64,000 nt of DNA from Rhizobium sp. JAB6 (GCF_003024605.1 NZ_PYJQ01000005.1:248001-312000), one strand, 5' to 3'; shown: positions 30,049-39,865, counted from the first letter of the stretch. Numbers and translations are program-made. The notes: generated by a model not told the origin, from the letters alone.

Positions 30049-30516
30049 CTATTTATTGCCGCTCCACTTGGCGCGGGCCGCATCGTCGGCATCCTTGGCC
30101 GAGACCCAGCCGCCTTCAGTGCCATCCTTGCCGTGTTCCTTCTTCCAGAAGGGCGCGGAGGTCTTCAGGAAATCCATGACGAAATTGGCGCCGTCGAAAG
30201 CCGCTTGCCGATGCGATGCAGCGGCAATGACCAGCACGATGTTTTCGCCGGGCTCGATTTTCCCGTAGCGGTGGATAGCGGTCAGGCCAAGAAGTTCGAA
30301 GCGTTCGACGGCCAGCTTGGCGATGCGGGTGATCTCCGCTTCCGCCATGCCGGGATAGTGCTCGAGTTCCAGGGCTCCGAGCGAACCCCCTTCGTCACGG
30401 CAGAGCCCGGAGAAGGTCACGACCGCCCCGATATCGCGCCGCCCCGACCTCAGCCTGTCGATTTCCGTCTGTAGCTCGAAATCCTCGCGCTGAACCTTGA
30501 CGAATGGTGAAATCAT
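30049..30516 (-). CDS. moaE: Molybdopterin synthase catalytic subunit
   Basis: MoaE, with MoaD, inserts sulphur into precursor Z to make molybdopterin. The 155 residues hold VTFSGLCRDEG, LELEHYPGMAE and the catalytic lysine region APFWKKEHGKDG. It is the last gene of the reverse operon and is separated from moaD by 98 bp containing a small palindrome. It converges with the solitary permease gene with only two bases between the stops. Confidence 0.95.
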   Translation of the reverse strand: MISPFVKVQREDFELQTEIDRLRSGRRDIGAVVTFSGLCRDEGGSLGALELEHYPGMAEAEITRIAKLAVERFELLGLTAIHRYGKIEPGENIVLVIAAASHRQAAFDGANFVMDFLKTSAPFWKKEHGKDGTEGGWVSAKDADDAARAKWSGNK

Positions 30517-30614
30517 CGCAATTTCCTTGATCGCCCTCTCAAACAGTTTGAGGGGCCTCCGGCCCTTCGCTTTCGCTCAGGGTGTTCGTCGCTCGGGCTC
30601 TGCCCAACCGCTCC

Positions 30615-30872
30615 TCACCCTCCCGTCATCGGCGGGAAGAGCCCGATCTCCCGCGCCCCGGCGATCGGCTCATCGTGCTCCGCATGCTCCATGTTGATGG
30701 CGACACGGATTGCGTTGGGAAATTGAAGTGCCGCCTCGTATTCTTCGCCCAAGTCCTTCAAATGATTCAGGAGATCGCTGACGGTAACGACATCGGCGGG
30801 CAGGGAAACTTCCTCTTCCGCTTTGCCGATCCGCTCACGCACCCAGGCGAAATAGACGAGTTTCGTCATCAT
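30615..30872 (-). CDS. moaD: Molybdopterin synthase sulphur carrier subunit
   Basis: MoaD is the small ubiquitin-like protein that carries the thiocarboxylate used by MoaE. It is 85 residues and ends in the required Gly-Gly (PPMTGG). The start MMTKLVYFAWVRERIG is typical, and its ATG overlaps the pgsA stop by four bases. A second ATG three bases in could equally be the start. Confidence 0.94.
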   Translation of the reverse strand: MMTKLVYFAWVRERIGKAEEEVSLPADVVTVSDLLNHLKDLGEEYEAALQFPNAIRVAINMEHAEHDEPIAGAREIGLFPPMTGG

Positions 30873-31456
30873 TCCTCATCCACGACATGCTTCAGCCCGG
30901 CACGGAAATAATCATAGCCGGTGTAGATGGTCAAAAGCGCCGCGACCCAGAGCAGGACGATGCCCATCTCCGTCGTATAGGGTAGCACCTTGTCGCCCGC
31001 CGGCCCAGCCAGCAGGAAGGCGATGGCCACGAGCTGGGCGGTCGTCTTCCATTTCGCGATGCGCGTCACGGGAACGCTGACCTTCAGTGCCGCCAGATAT
31101 TCGCGCAAGCCCGAAACCAGGATTTCGCGGCACAGAATGATGATGGCGGCCCAAAGCGACCAGCCGGCAATGGTGCCATCGGCGGCGACCAGCAGCAGGA
31201 TCGCGGAGACCAGCAGCTTGTCGGCGATCGGATCGAGCATCCGGCCGATATTGGAGGTCTGGTTCCAGATGCGCGCAAGATAGCCGTCGAGAAAATCGGT
31301 GATCGAGGCGATGACGAAGATCCAGAGTGCGACCCAGCGCGCGAAATCCGACCCCTCCAGCTTGCCTTCGATGAAGAAGCACAGAACGATCAAGGGTACG
31401 CAGAGGATGCGGCCGTAGGTGAGCAGATTGGGGATGCTGTAAGCGCGCGAAGCCAT
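30869..31456 (-). CDS. pgsA: CDP-diacylglycerol-glycerol-3-phosphate 3-phosphatidyltransferase
   Basis: PgsA makes phosphatidylglycerol phosphate, the committed step to phosphatidylglycerol and cardiolipin, in the inner membrane. The 195-residue protein has the complete CDP-alcohol phosphotransferase signature at 57-79 (Asp57-Gly58, Ala61-Arg62, Gly71, Asp75, Asp79) and five to six membrane segments. It lies between uvrC and moaD. Its association with uvrC is shared by many bacteria. Confidence 0.95.
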   Translation of the reverse strand: MASRAYSIPNLLTYGRILCVPLIVLCFFIEGKLEGSDFARWVALWIFVIASITDFLDGYLARIWNQTSNIGRMLDPIADKLLVSAILLLVAADGTIAGWSLWAAIIILCREILVSGLREYLAALKVSVPVTRIAKWKTTAQLVAIAFLLAGPAGDKVLPYTTEMGIVLLWVAALLTIYTGYDYFRAGLKHVVDEE

Positions 31457-31550
31457 GGAAATCGTTTCGTTTCTGTTGTCTTGGCGGATCGCGATGAGGC
31501 TCGATTTCGGGACTCACCATGCTCCGGGCATTTGATTATCTCGATCTTCT

Positions 31551-31575
31551 CCAAAAACCGCTTCGCACTTTTTGG
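31551..31575. repeat. Rhizobial intergenic stem-loop repeat, copy 2
   Basis: CCAAAAA (31551-31557) pairs with TTTTTGG (31569-31575) around the loop CCGCTTCGCAC, the same loop as in the copy at 17212-17234. The stem is made of different bases but still pairs. It lies in the 211-bp gap between uvrC and pgsA. The rest of that gap is AT-rich with no other feature I can name. Confidence 0.6.
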
Positions 31576-31667
31576 GATCAAATCCTAGATGATGGTTTGG
31601 TGGCCTTATCGTCAATATTGTTTCTGTTTTTTCATCGCCATTGCGTGGAATTTGCGACCAGCATTTC

Positions 31668-33710
31668 TTATTTCGCGGCGTCCTCGTGGAAATGGTTGTA
31701 CACCTGCCGCGCGACGGCTTCGGAGATGCCTTCCACCGCCATCAGATCCGACAGGGCTGCGCGCGATACCGCTTTGGCGGTGCCGAAATGCTGAAGCAGC
31801 GCGCGCTTGCGCGAAGGGCCGATGCCGCCGATCTCGTCCAGCGGATTCTTCACCATTTCCTTCTTGCGCCGGGCACGGTGCGAGCCGATCGCGAAGCGGT
31901 GGGCTTCGTCGCGCAGGCGCTGGATGAAATAGAGCACGGGATCGCGCGGAGGCAGGGTGAAGCTCTCGCGGGATGGCGCGAAGAAGCGCTCGCGACCGGC
32001 ATCGCGGTCGACACCCTTGGCGACGCCGATGGCGATGACGCTGTCGGTAATGCCGAGCTCATCGAGAATGGCGCGCACCGCCGTCATCTGCCCCTGGCCG
32101 CCGTCGATGAGAATGACATCGGGCCACGCCGGGAAGGGCTGGTCGGCCGCATCGGTGCCGGAGGTCTCTACGGCAGCTGTCCGATCGGGCTTTCCCTCTT
32201 CCTTCAGCAATCGCGAGAAGCGGCGCGTCATGACCTCGCGCATCATGCCGAAGTCGTCGCCCGGCGTGATGTCGGTCGACTTGATGTTGAACTTGCGGTA
32301 CTGGTTTTTGACGAAGCCTTCCGGCCCGGCCACGACCATGCCGCCGACGGCATTCGTGCCCATGATATGGGAGTTGTCGTAGATTTCTATGCGTTGCGGC
32401 GTATAGGGAAGCTTGAAGGTTTCCTTGAAGCCTTCCAGCAGCCGGGATTGCGAGGCGGTTTCCGCCAGCTTGCGGCCATGCGCCTCGCGCGCATTGGCGA
32501 TGACATGCTCGACCAGATCGCGCTTTTCGCCGCGCTGCGGCACGAGGATCGCGACCTTATGGCCGGCTTTCTCGCTGAGCGCTGCCGCCAATAGTTCCAT
32601 TTCCTCGATGGTCTCCGACAGCAGGATCTGCCGCGGCACGGGCTTGTCGTCATAGAATTGCGCGAGAAAAGCGTTCAGCACCTCCGCGCCGGAGAGCGAC
32701 GGATCGGCCTTCGGGAAATAGGCGCGGTTGCCCCAGTTCTGTCCGGTGCGGAAGAAGAAGACCTGGATGCAGGAAATGCCGCCCTCGTGATGGATGGCAA
32801 AGACATCCGCTTCCTCCACTCCGGCCGGATTGATGCCCTGATGGCTCTGCACATGCGAGAGCGCGGCAAGCCGGTCGCGAAAGAGCGCGGCGCGCTCGAA
32901 ATCCAGATCTTCCGCGGCGGCATTCATTGCTTCGGCCATATGGGCCTTGACGTTCTGGCTCTTGCCGGAAAGGAAGTCCTTCGCCTCCTGTACCAGTTCC
33001 GCATAACCTGCATCACTGATCTCATGCGTGCAGGGGCCGGAACAGCGCTTGATCTGATAGAGCAGGCAAGGCCGGGTGCGCGTCTCGAAGACGCTATCCG
33101 TGCAGGTGCGGATCAGAAATGCCCGCTGCAGCGAGTTGATGGTGCGCCCGACCGCCCCAGCCGAAGCGAAGGGGCCGAAATAGTCGCCCTTCCGGGCGCG
33201 GGCACCGCGATGCTTGAAGATCGCCGGCGCACGATGATCGCCCGTGATGAGAATATAAGGAAAGGATTTGTCGTCGCGCAGCAGAACGTTAAAACGCGGG
33301 CGCAAGCGCTTGATAAGATTCGCTTCCAGCAGCAGCGCTTCCGTTTCCGTGCGCGTGGTGACGAATTCCATATTCGCGGTTTCGCGCACCATGCGAGCGA
33401 TGCGGTTGGAATGTACTTTGCCCAGCGCGTAGTTGGAAACGCGCTTCTTCAGGTTCCGTGCCTTGCCGACATAGAGTACGTCGCCGGCTTCGTTGAACAT
33501 GCGGTAGACGCCAGGATTGTTCGGTAGCCGCTTGACGAATTCGGCGATCAGTTCGGCGCCGCGAAGCCCGGTCTCGTTCTTTCCGCCTTCGTTCCAATCG
33601 ACAGGTGCGACAGGGGCGGCGGCGGCATCGCCCTCCACCTCGATGTCGTCTTCGATATCCTCTGATTCGTCGTAGAGAACGCCGCCATCGGGCAGCTTTC
33701 TTCCATTCAT
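31668..33710 (-). CDS. uvrC: Excinuclease ABC subunit C
   Basis: UvrC makes both cuts beside DNA damage in nucleotide excision repair. The 680 residues contain the GIY-YIG domain ([20 protein letters not shown]), a UVR motif for binding UvrB, the second nuclease domain with IDGGQGQM, and two helix-hairpin-helix motifs near the end. An acidic N-terminal extension of about 45 residues ([12 protein letters not shown]) precedes the GIY-YIG domain, as in other rhizobial UvrC. Its ATG overlaps the stop of the SDR gene. Confidence 0.96.
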   Translation of the reverse strand: MNGRKLPDGGVLYDESEDIEDDIEVEGDAAAAPVAPVDWNEGGKNETGLRGAELIAEFVKRLPNNPGVYRMFNEAGDVLYVGKARNLKKRVSNYALGKVHSNRIARMVRETANMEFVTTRTETEALLLEANLIKRLRPRFNVLLRDDKSFPYILITGDHRAPAIFKHRGARARKGDYFGPFASAGAVGRTINSLQRAFLIRTCTDSVFETRTRPCLLYQIKRCSGPCTHEISDAGYAELVQEAKDFLSGKSQNVKAHMAEAMNAAAEDLDFERAALFRDRLAALSHVQSHQGINPAGVEEADVFAIHHEGGISCIQVFFFRTGQNWGNRAYFPKADPSLSGAEVLNAFLAQFYDDKPVPRQILLSETIEEMELLAAALSEKAGHKVAILVPQRGEKRDLVEHVIANAREAHGRKLAETASQSRLLEGFKETFKLPYTPQRIEIYDNSHIMGTNAVGGMVVAGPEGFVKNQYRKFNIKSTDITPGDDFGMMREVMTRRFSRLLKEEGKPDRTAAVETSGTDAADQPFPAWPDVILIDGGQGQMTAVRAILDELGITDSVIAIGVAKGVDRDAGRERFFAPSRESFTLPPRDPVLYFIQRLRDEAHRFAIGSHRARRKKEMVKNPLDEIGGIGPSRKRALLQHFGTAKAVSRAALSDLMAVEGISEAVARQVYNHFHEDAAK

Positions 33711-34474
33711 TCCGCACTCTCCGACACGTCTGGCGTTTCCCAGGCAAGGTGCTGGCCGCCATCGAGCGCTATCATTTGGCCCGTGATCGAGGGCGTGTCA
33801 AAAAGAAAGCGGATGGTCCTGCCGAATTCTTCGAGCCTTGGCGCCGCCTTCAATATGAGGCCGTCGATCTGCGCTTGAAAGTCCTCTTCGGTCTGCCGCA
33901 GGCTGCGCACCGTCGGGCCTGGACCGATCGCATTGACGCGGATGCGCGGCGCAAAGCTCTGCGCCATCGTCTGGGTCGCGGTCCAGAGGGCTGCTTTCGA
34001 CAGCGTATAGGAATAGAAGCGGGGATTGAGCGCCCAGACCCGCTGATCGACCATGTTGACGATCAGGCCCGCGTAGGGCTCAGGTAGCTGCCTTACGAAA
34101 TCGGCAGCCAGAATCGAGGGCGCGCGCACGTGGACGGCGAAATGCGCCTCGAAGGCTTTGGCGTCGAAACGCTCCGCGGAATCGCCGAGGAAAGCCGAGG
34201 CGTTGTTGACCAGAAGATCGAGTGGACCGAAGGCATGCACCACCTTCTCGACGAGGGTTGATGTCTCGCCCAAATTCTGCAGATTTGCCTTGATCGCGAT
34301 GGCTCTTCGACCCGCTTGCCGCAGTTTTGCCGCAATTTCCTCCGCATCGGTCAGGGATTGGTTGGCATGCAACGCAACCGCGAAGCCATGAGCCGACAAA
34401 TCCTCGGCGATTGCCAGACCTATTCTTTTGGAAGCGCCCGTTATCAGCGCCGTGCGTAGTTTTTCCTGGCTCAA
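33707..34474 (-). CDS. Short-chain dehydrogenase resembling pteridine/dihydromonapterin reductase
   Basis: The 255 residues form an SDR with cofactor motif [20 protein letters not shown], and the catalytic [10 protein letters not shown]. The features ALHANQS after the first strand, [19 protein letters not shown], and GGQHLAW near the end resemble FolM/PTR1-type pteridine reductases more than sugar or acyl reductases. The substrate is inferred, not shown. It is the first gene of the reverse operon SDR-uvrC-pgsA-moaD-moaE; the overlap with uvrC implies cotranscription. Confidence 0.85.
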   Translation of the reverse strand: MSQEKLRTALITGASKRIGLAIAEDLSAHGFAVALHANQSLTDAEEIAAKLRQAGRRAIAIKANLQNLGETSTLVEKVVHAFGPLDLLVNNASAFLGDSAERFDAKAFEAHFAVHVRAPSILAADFVRQLPEPYAGLIVNMVDQRVWALNPRFYSYTLSKAALWTATQTMAQSFAPRIRVNAIGPGPTVRSLRQTEEDFQAQIDGLILKAAPRLEEFGRTIRFLFDTPSITGQMIALDGGQHLAWETPDVSESAE

Positions 34475-34837
34475 GGGATCGCCTTCTGCTCGTCTTTACC
34501 CAATCGACGTTCATATAGGGCGTCGATACACCATGTGAAAAGATGTGCGGGCAAATGAGGCCCTTCGGAACTTCTTATGTAAAACTTGCCATATATTTAG
34601 TCTAAAATAAGTATACATGCTTTAATCATTAATTATGGTTAACAATTCATCTGTTGCGATGAAGCAACATCGAAATTCAGCCACGTCTGTGCCACAATGA
34701 TATCATATTTTGGCTCTTCCAATTCCTCATTTGCATTCCAATTTCAACCTCGATCCGGGAGGGATATGTTTAATTGCTCGTGCCGCTTCGCAGTCAAGGA
34801 CAGTAAGCGAGGCACACGGGCCTGAAAGGAGAAAAGT
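34475..34837. other. Gene-free AT-rich region between the SDR gene and ropB
   Basis: This 363-bp gap is clearly richer in A and T than its surroundings, mainly at 34570-34740. No credible coding frame is present. It should carry the promoters of ropB (forward) and the SDR operon (reverse). It includes a candidate sigma-70 promoter (34585-34613), the sequence TTAATTATGGTTAA at 34629-34642, a small GTTGC/GCAAC hairpin near 34653-34668, and the AAAGGAGAAAAG ribosome site of ropB. Confidence 0.7.
34585..34613 (+). promoter_or_regulatory. Candidate promoter of ropB
   Basis: CTTGCC at 34585-34590 and TAAGTA at 34608-34613 are separated by 17 bases, a fair fit to the rhizobial CTTGAC/CTATAT type. 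It would give a leader of about 220 bases before ropB. Chance matches are easy in AT-rich DNA. Confidence 0.3.
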
Positions 34838-35470
34838 ATGCGTACTCTTATCAAGACCCTCATGGTCTCGGCTCTCGCCCTCGGCGGCTACACCGCAGCT
34901 CACGCCGCTGACGCTGTCGAGCAGATCCCGCAGCCGCCCGTCGCTCAGGAAGCAGCTCCGGTCGTAAACAACTGGTCGGGCTTCTACATCGGTGGCGCAG
35001 GCGACTGGAACAAAGGTCACTTCACCCGCAATGGCAACGGCTATGGCTTCGGCGGCCAGGCTTTCACCGGCTACAACTGGCAGCAGGGCCAGATCGTATA
35101 CGGCGTTGAAGCAGACCTCGGCTATGCAGGCATTGACAGCACCCGCAACGGTCTGACCGCCAAGAACGGCGTCAACGGCTCTGTTCGCGGCCGCCTTGGT
35201 TACGACTTCAACCCCTTCATGCTGTACGGCACGGCCGGTCTGGCACTCGGCCAGAACAAGCTCGAAGACGCTACCTCGTCCGACAGCAAGACGGCTGTTG
35301 GTTACACGGTCGGTGCAGGTGCTGAAACCTTCATCACCAACAACATCACGGCTCGTCTCGAGTACCGTTACACCGACTACGGCAAGAAGAACTTCGACCT
35401 CGACTCCGGCCGGTTCTCGCGCGGTTACGACGAGCAGAGCGTCAAGCTTGGTATCGGCGTCAAGTTCTAA
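34838..35470 (+). CDS. ropB: Outer membrane protein of the RopB/Omp25 family
   Basis: The 210-residue protein has a signal peptide ending near TAAHAADA, a Pro/Ala-rich linker, and an eight-stranded beta-barrel of the Omp25/Omp31 type (NWSGFYIGGAGDW, FTGYNWQQGQIVYGVEADLG), ending in GIGVKF with a C-terminal Phe. Such proteins are abundant surface proteins of Rhizobium, Brucella and Agrobacterium. The optimised codon use, excellent ribosome site and strong terminator all suggest high expression. The symbol ropB follows family likeness; paralogues exist, so the exact copy is uncertain. Confidence 0.9.
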   Translation: MRTLIKTLMVSALALGGYTAAHAADAVEQIPQPPVAQEAAPVVNNWSGFYIGGAGDWNKGHFTRNGNGYGFGGQAFTGYNWQQGQIVYGVEADLGYAGIDSTRNGLTAKNGVNGSVRGRLGYDFNPFMLYGTAGLALGQNKLEDATSSDSKTAVGYTVGAGAETFITNNITARLEYRYTDYGKKNFDLDSGRFSRGYDEQSVKLGIGVKF

Positions 35471-35493
35471 TCGCTTGATCGCATGCAATGAAG

Positions 35494-35525
35494 AAAAAGC
35501 CGGGGTGAAAACCTCGGCTTTTTTG
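35494..35525 (+). terminator. Rho-independent terminator of ropB
   Basis: AAAAAGCCGGGGT pairs with ACCTCGGCTTTTT around GAAA, followed by Ts, 24 bp after the ropB stop. It is a strong GNRA-capped terminator. Confidence 0.9.
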
Positions 35526-35590
35526 TTTGCCCGATATCAGATGCCCCCGCTATCATTTGCCGATGTGACGCACGACGTCGCAGAGCCGCG

Positions 35591-36184
35591 TCAGGCCTGT
35601 GGCTTCATCGCCGGAAAATCAGGGAAATGCTTCTCGAACTCGTGTGCCCAGGCAACGAGTTCCGTGCAGTCGGTTTCCCATTGGCCCTCGAAGCGCAATT
35701 GAAGGTAGCCGATGAGGGCGGCAAGCGCAAAATGACCCGCGTGCAGCTTCTTGCCGATCTTCGGCGGCTCGGCAGCGAGATGGGTGAGGGCACGGCTCGC
35801 CTTCGTCCACTGCCGTTCGATCCAGGGCTGATGCTGCTTTTCCATCTCCCGAAAGCGGCGTTCGTAGACGATCGACAGCAGGCACTCGTTGGTGCCGTCG
35901 ATCAGCGCTTCCAGGACCTCGATCTCGGTACGCTTGCTCTTTTTCGAAGGATAGAGCCCGCCCGCGCGCCGGTCGAAATAATGCATGATGGCGCGGCTGT
36001 CGAAAATGGCGTCGCCGTTGCTGGTGAGCAAGGTCGGGATCTTGCCGAGCGGATTGTTGTCGATCAGCAGTGTCGGCGCCGCATTCGTGTCGACATGGAT
36101 TTCCTCCAGCTTGATGCCGAGATGGCGAGCGGCCATGCGCACCTTGCTGGAGAAGGGCGAGGTGGACGAGCAAAGAAGTCTCAT
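35591..36184 (-). CDS. Glutathione S-transferase family protein
   Basis: The 197 residues have a thioredoxin-like N-domain (STSPFSSKVRMAARHLGI, NPLGKIPTLL, DSRAIMHYFDRR) and a helical C-domain. The NPLGKIPTL and DS-R segments bind glutathione in the family. The usual N-terminal Ser is present in SSTSPFSSK. The ATG at 36184 begins MRLLCSSTSP; a longer start at 36232 is unlikely. The substrate is unknown. It is convergent with ropB and close to rlmJ, on the same strand. Confidence 0.9.
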   Translation of the reverse strand: MRLLCSSTSPFSSKVRMAARHLGIKLEEIHVDTNAAPTLLIDNNPLGKIPTLLTSNGDAIFDSRAIMHYFDRRAGGLYPSKKSKRTEIEVLEALIDGTNECLLSIVYERRFREMEKQHQPWIERQWTKASRALTHLAAEPPKIGKKLHAGHFALAALIGYLQLRFEGQWETDCTELVAWAHEFEKHFPDFPAMKPQA

Positions 36185-36218
36185 GAAAATCACCTGTGGG
36201 ATATGTATGTGGAAAGTC

Positions 36219-37070
36219 TCAATGTTCGCCACGCAGCCAGAAGGCGCGCTGAGAAGCGAAGCGGTCCTGCGCCAGAATGTCCTTCAAAGCCGGCAGCAGT
36301 GCATGCAACTCATCCTTCAGCGTAAAGGGCGGATTGACGATGATGAGGCCTGATCCGGTAAGCCCGGTAAAGCCGCGATCGCTTTTGACGCTCAGCTCGG
36401 CGCAGAGCATTTTCGGAACTTCCAGCGCTCGCAGCGCGTCGTGGAATTCCTTGATCGGCGCATCCTTCTTGATCGGATACCAGAGGCAATAGGTGCCGCC
36501 CGGAAAACGGCGCCAGGCCTTCGCAAGGCCCTCGATCAGCCGCTCGTATTCGCCTTCCTGTTCGAAGGGTGGATCGACGAGCACGATCCCACGCTTCTCC
36601 TTCGGCGGCAGGTGCGCGCCGAGCGCCAGCCAGCCGTCGAGCTCCGTAATACGGGCGTGATGATCACCCTCGAACAGCCGGTGAAGCCGCTGAAAATCAT
36701 CCGGATGCAGCTCCATCGCCGAAAGCCGGTCCTGCGGGCGGAACAGCATTCGGGCGAGCTTCGGCGAACCGGGATAGAGCCGGACGCCGCCTTCCGGGTT
36801 CAGTTCGCGGATGGCTGCAAGATAGGGCTCCAGGAGCGCCGCCACCTGCGGTACAAGTTCCGCCTGCAGCACCCTGCCGATGCCGTCGCGCCATTCGCCG
36901 GTCTTCTGCGCTTCCTCGGAGGAGAGATCGTAGAGCCCGATGCCAGCATGCGTATCAAGGACGCGAAATGCCTTATCCTTGTTCTGCATATAGCGGACGA
37001 GGCGCGCGAGAGCGGCGTGTTTCAAGACATCGGCAAAATTGCCCGCATGGTAGATATGCCGATAGTTCAT
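36219..37070 (-). CDS. rlmJ: 23S rRNA (adenine2030-N6)-methyltransferase
   Basis: RlmJ methylates A2030 of 23S rRNA. The 283-residue product starts MNYRHIYHAGNFADVLKH, the family hallmark. It has the SAM region around LDTHAGIGLYDL and the catalytic VLVDPPFEQ motif. The ATG at 37070 aligns with the E. coli start; one 18 bases upstream is possible. It diverges from the molybdopterin oxidoreductase gene. Confidence 0.94.
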   Translation of the reverse strand: MNYRHIYHAGNFADVLKHAALARLVRYMQNKDKAFRVLDTHAGIGLYDLSSEEAQKTGEWRDGIGRVLQAELVPQVAALLEPYLAAIRELNPEGGVRLYPGSPKLARMLFRPQDRLSAMELHPDDFQRLHRLFEGDHHARITELDGWLALGAHLPPKEKRGIVLVDPPFEQEGEYERLIEGLAKAWRRFPGGTYCLWYPIKKDAPIKEFHDALRALEVPKMLCAELSVKSDRGFTGLTGSGLIIVNPPFTLKDELHALLPALKDILAQDRFASQRAFWLRGEH

Positions 37071-37151
37071 TGTCGGTGAAGTCCGCATGAATTGTTGAGA
37101 TGGGCCGGATTGTCTCTAGTGGCCGGTCCTCGCTTGAAATATACAAACCTC

Positions 37152-39275
37152 ATGAACATTGCGACCCCCATCCAAGCCAAATCGCGCATCGGCCACACCG
37201 CCTGTCCGCATGACTGTCCCTCCACCTGCGCGCTGGAGGTGGACCTGACGGAGGACGGCAAGATCGGCCGGGTCCGTGGCGCCAACGATCATTCCTATAC
37301 CTCCGGCGTCATCTGCGCCAAGGTTGCCCGCTATGCCGAGCGGCTCTACCATCCAGATCGCCTGATGAAGCCTCTGCGCCGTGCCGGCGCCAAGGGGGAG
37401 GGGCGCTGGCAGGAAATTTCCTGGGACGACGCGCTGGATGAAATCGCCGAAGCCTTCGTGAAAGCGGAAGCCAGGGACGGCAGCGAGGCGATTTGGCCCT
37501 ATTTCTATGCCGGCACGATGGGCTGGGTGCAGCGCGATTCCATCGAGCGCCTGCGCCATGCCAAGCGCTATTCCGGCTTCTTCTCCTCGATCTGCACCAA
37601 TCCGGCCTGGACGGGTTTCACCATGGCGACGGGCGTGCTGCGCGGTCCCGATCCCCGCGAGATGGGCCGCACGGATTGCGTCGTCATCTGGGGCACCAAT
37701 GCCGTGGCCACCCAGGTCAACGTCATGACCCATGCGGTGAAATCCCGCAAGGAGCGCGGCGCCAGGATCGTCGTCGTCGATATCTACGACAACCCGACGA
37801 TGAAGCAGGCCGATATGGCCCTGATCGTCAAACCGGGCACGGACGCGGCGCTTGCTTGCGCCGTCATGCACATCGCCTTTCGCGACGGCTACGCCGACCG
37901 CGGCTACATGGCCAAATATGCCGACGATCCCGCCGGCCTGGAAGGGCATCTGAAGTCGAAGACTCCGGCCTGGGCTGCGGATATCACGGGACTTTCGGTC
38001 GATGAGATCGAAGCCTTCGCAAAACTCGTGGGAACGACGAAGAAGACCTACTTCCGTCTCGGCTACGGCTTTACCCGGCAGCGCAACGGCGCGATCGCGA
38101 TGCATGCCGCAGCGTCGATCGCAACCGTTCTCGGCTCCTGGCAATATGAGGGCGGCGGCGCCTTTCATTCGAACAGCGATATCTTCCGCATGGACGCGAG
38201 CGAACTCACCGGCCGCGCGCTGAAGGATATGGACATCCGCATGATCGACCAGTCGCAGATCGGCCGCGCCTTGACGGGCGATGCCGTGGCGCTGCGCCAT
38301 CGCGGCCCGGTCACGGCCATGCTGATCCAGAACACCAATCCGGTGAATATCGCGCCTGAACAGCGGCTGGTGAAGCGTGGTTTTGCCCGATCCGACCTTT
38401 TTGTCGCCGTGCATGAGCAATTCATGACCGATACGGCTGAGATGGCCGATATCGTCATCCCAGCCACGATGTTCGTCGAGCACGATGACATCTATCGGGC
38501 CGGCGGCCAGAACCATATCCTTCTCGGCCCGAAGTTGGTCGAGCCGCCGCCAACCGTGCGCAGCAATCTTTTCGTGATCGAGGAGCTGGCGAAGCGTCTC
38601 GGCGTTGCGGATCGCCCCGGGTTCGGTTTCTCCGCCCCCGAGATGATCGACCGGGTCCTGTCGAGAAGCGGCTTACCGGATTACGATTATTTCCTCGAGC
38701 ACAAATGGTTCGACCGCCAGCCGGCTTTCGAGGAGGCGCATTTTATCGACGGTTTCGCGCATCCCGACGGCAAGTTCCGCTTTCGCCCCGATTGGACGAA
38801 CCAGCCGGCGCCGAACCGTCCGCCAGCATCCGTCGGTCTGCTCGGCCCTCATGTCGAACTGCCCGAGTTTCCGGATCAGGTCGATGTCATCGAGGTCGCC
38901 GACCCCGAGCATCCGTTCCGGCTTGCGACCTCGCCCTCGCGTAGTTTCCTGAATTCGAGCTTTTCAGAAACGAAAACGTCGCGGCAGAAGGAAGGCCGCC
39001 CCGAAGTGATGATCAATCCGGCCGATGCCGAGCGGCTCGATATCGTCAATGGCGAGCTGATCCGCATCGGCAATGGCCGCGGTGATATCCGCATTCATGC
39101 GCGTGTGACGACGGACGTAAAGCCGGGCGTGCTGATCGCCGAGGGGCTGTGGCCGAACAAGGCTCATGTCGACGGCGAGGGGATCAATGTGCTCACCGGC
39201 GCCGATCCGGTCGCGCCCTATGGCGGCGCGGCGGTCCACGACAATAAGGTATGGCTTCGCAAGGACGTGGCATGA
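37152..39275 (+). CDS. Molybdopterin oxidoreductase with an N-terminal 4Fe-4S cluster
   Basis: The 707 residues belong to the bacterial molybdopterin oxidoreductase (MopB) superfamily. Cysteines 18, 22 and 26 in CPHDCPSTC and a fourth in GVICAKV bind an iron-sulphur cluster, followed by molybdopterin domains and a C-terminal dinucleotide-binding domain (about 590-700). No signal peptide or Tat motif is seen, so it should be cytoplasmic. No partner subunit is nearby. The substrate is unknown; formate, thiosulphate or nitrate enzymes share the fold. The gene overlaps the Nudix gene as ATGA. Confidence 0.9.
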   Translation: MNIATPIQAKSRIGHTACPHDCPSTCALEVDLTEDGKIGRVRGANDHSYTSGVICAKVARYAERLYHPDRLMKPLRRAGAKGEGRWQEISWDDALDEIAEAFVKAEARDGSEAIWPYFYAGTMGWVQRDSIERLRHAKRYSGFFSSICTNPAWTGFTMATGVLRGPDPREMGRTDCVVIWGTNAVATQVNVMTHAVKSRKERGARIVVVDIYDNPTMKQADMALIVKPGTDAALACAVMHIAFRDGYADRGYMAKYADDPAGLEGHLKSKTPAWAADITGLSVDEIEAFAKLVGTTKKTYFRLGYGFTRQRNGAIAMHAAASIATVLGSWQYEGGGAFHSNSDIFRMDASELTGRALKDMDIRMIDQSQIGRALTGDAVALRHRGPVTAMLIQNTNPVNIAPEQRLVKRGFARSDLFVAVHEQFMTDTAEMADIVIPATMFVEHDDIYRAGGQNHILLGPKLVEPPPTVRSNLFVIEELAKRLGVADRPGFGFSAPEMIDRVLSRSGLPDYDYFLEHKWFDRQPAFEEAHFIDGFAHPDGKFRFRPDWTNQPAPNRPPASVGLLGPHVELPEFPDQVDVIEVADPEHPFRLATSPSRSFLNSSFSETKTSRQKEGRPEVMINPADAERLDIVNGELIRIGNGRGDIRIHARVTTDVKPGVLIAEGLWPNKAHVDGEGINVLTGADPVAPYGGAAVHDNKVWLRKDVA

Positions 39276-39865
39276 GTAAATTCGAAAAGGCTAGGGCCGA
39301 GATCGTCAGCGAAAAGACGCTGGCGGATCAATGGACGCGGCTCAGCACCTTTGAGCTCGATTACACGGATTCGCGCGGCGAAAAGCATCGCCTGAAGCGC
39401 GAGGTCTATCATCGCACGCCGGCAGCCTGCATTCTCCTCTATGACCCCCGCCATGAAACCGTGGTGCTTGTTCGGCAACATCGTCTGCCGGCCCAGCTGG
39501 TCGGCGAGCCGGCCTGGATGATCGAAGTGCCCGCGGGATTGCTCGACGGCGACCATCCGGAAGCCGCGATCCGCCGCGAGGCCATGGAGGAAACCGGTTT
39601 TCGCGTGCGCGACGTGCGCTTCCTGTTCAAGGCGATGACCTCGCCCGGCTCCTCGACGGAGGTCATCCATTTCTTCGCCGCCGTGATCGATACGACCGAC
39701 CGTGTTGCCGATGGCGGCGGCCTTGCTGAAGAGCATGAGGATATAGAGGTGCTGGAAGTTCGCCTGTCCGATGCGATTGTCATGATCGAAAAGGGTGATA
39801 TCCGCGACGCCAAGACGATCATGCTGCTGCAATGGGGAGCTTTGAATGCCGCCGGCCTGAAATAG
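39272..39865 (+). CDS. Nudix hydrolase, NudK/ADP-ribose pyrophosphatase type
   Basis: The 197 residues have a Nudix box from GLLDGDHPEAA to REAMEETGF (REx2EE core intact) and the preceding EVPAG. The EYHR-like REVYHRTPAACILLYD and VLVRQHRLP segments match NudK/NudF enzymes acting on GDP-mannose or ADP-ribose. The ATG overlaps the stop of the oxidoreductase gene, so they are coupled. This fits a housekeeping or sugar-nucleotide clean-up role, though its link to the oxidoreductase is unexplained. Confidence 0.9.
   Translation: MSKFEKARAEIVSEKTLADQWTRLSTFELDYTDSRGEKHRLKREVYHRTPAACILLYDPRHETVVLVRQHRLPAQLVGEPAWMIEVPAGLLDGDHPEAAIRREAMEETGFRVRDVRFLFKAMTSPGSSTEVIHFFAAVIDTTDRVADGGGLAEEHEDIEVLEVRLSDAIVMIEKGDIRDAKTIMLLQWGALNAAGLK

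Noticed and set aside
30049..39275. A dedicated system linking moaD/moaE with the molybdopterin oxidoreductase
   Set aside because: They are more than 6 kb apart on opposite strands with unrelated genes between. Cofactor synthesis serves many enzymes.
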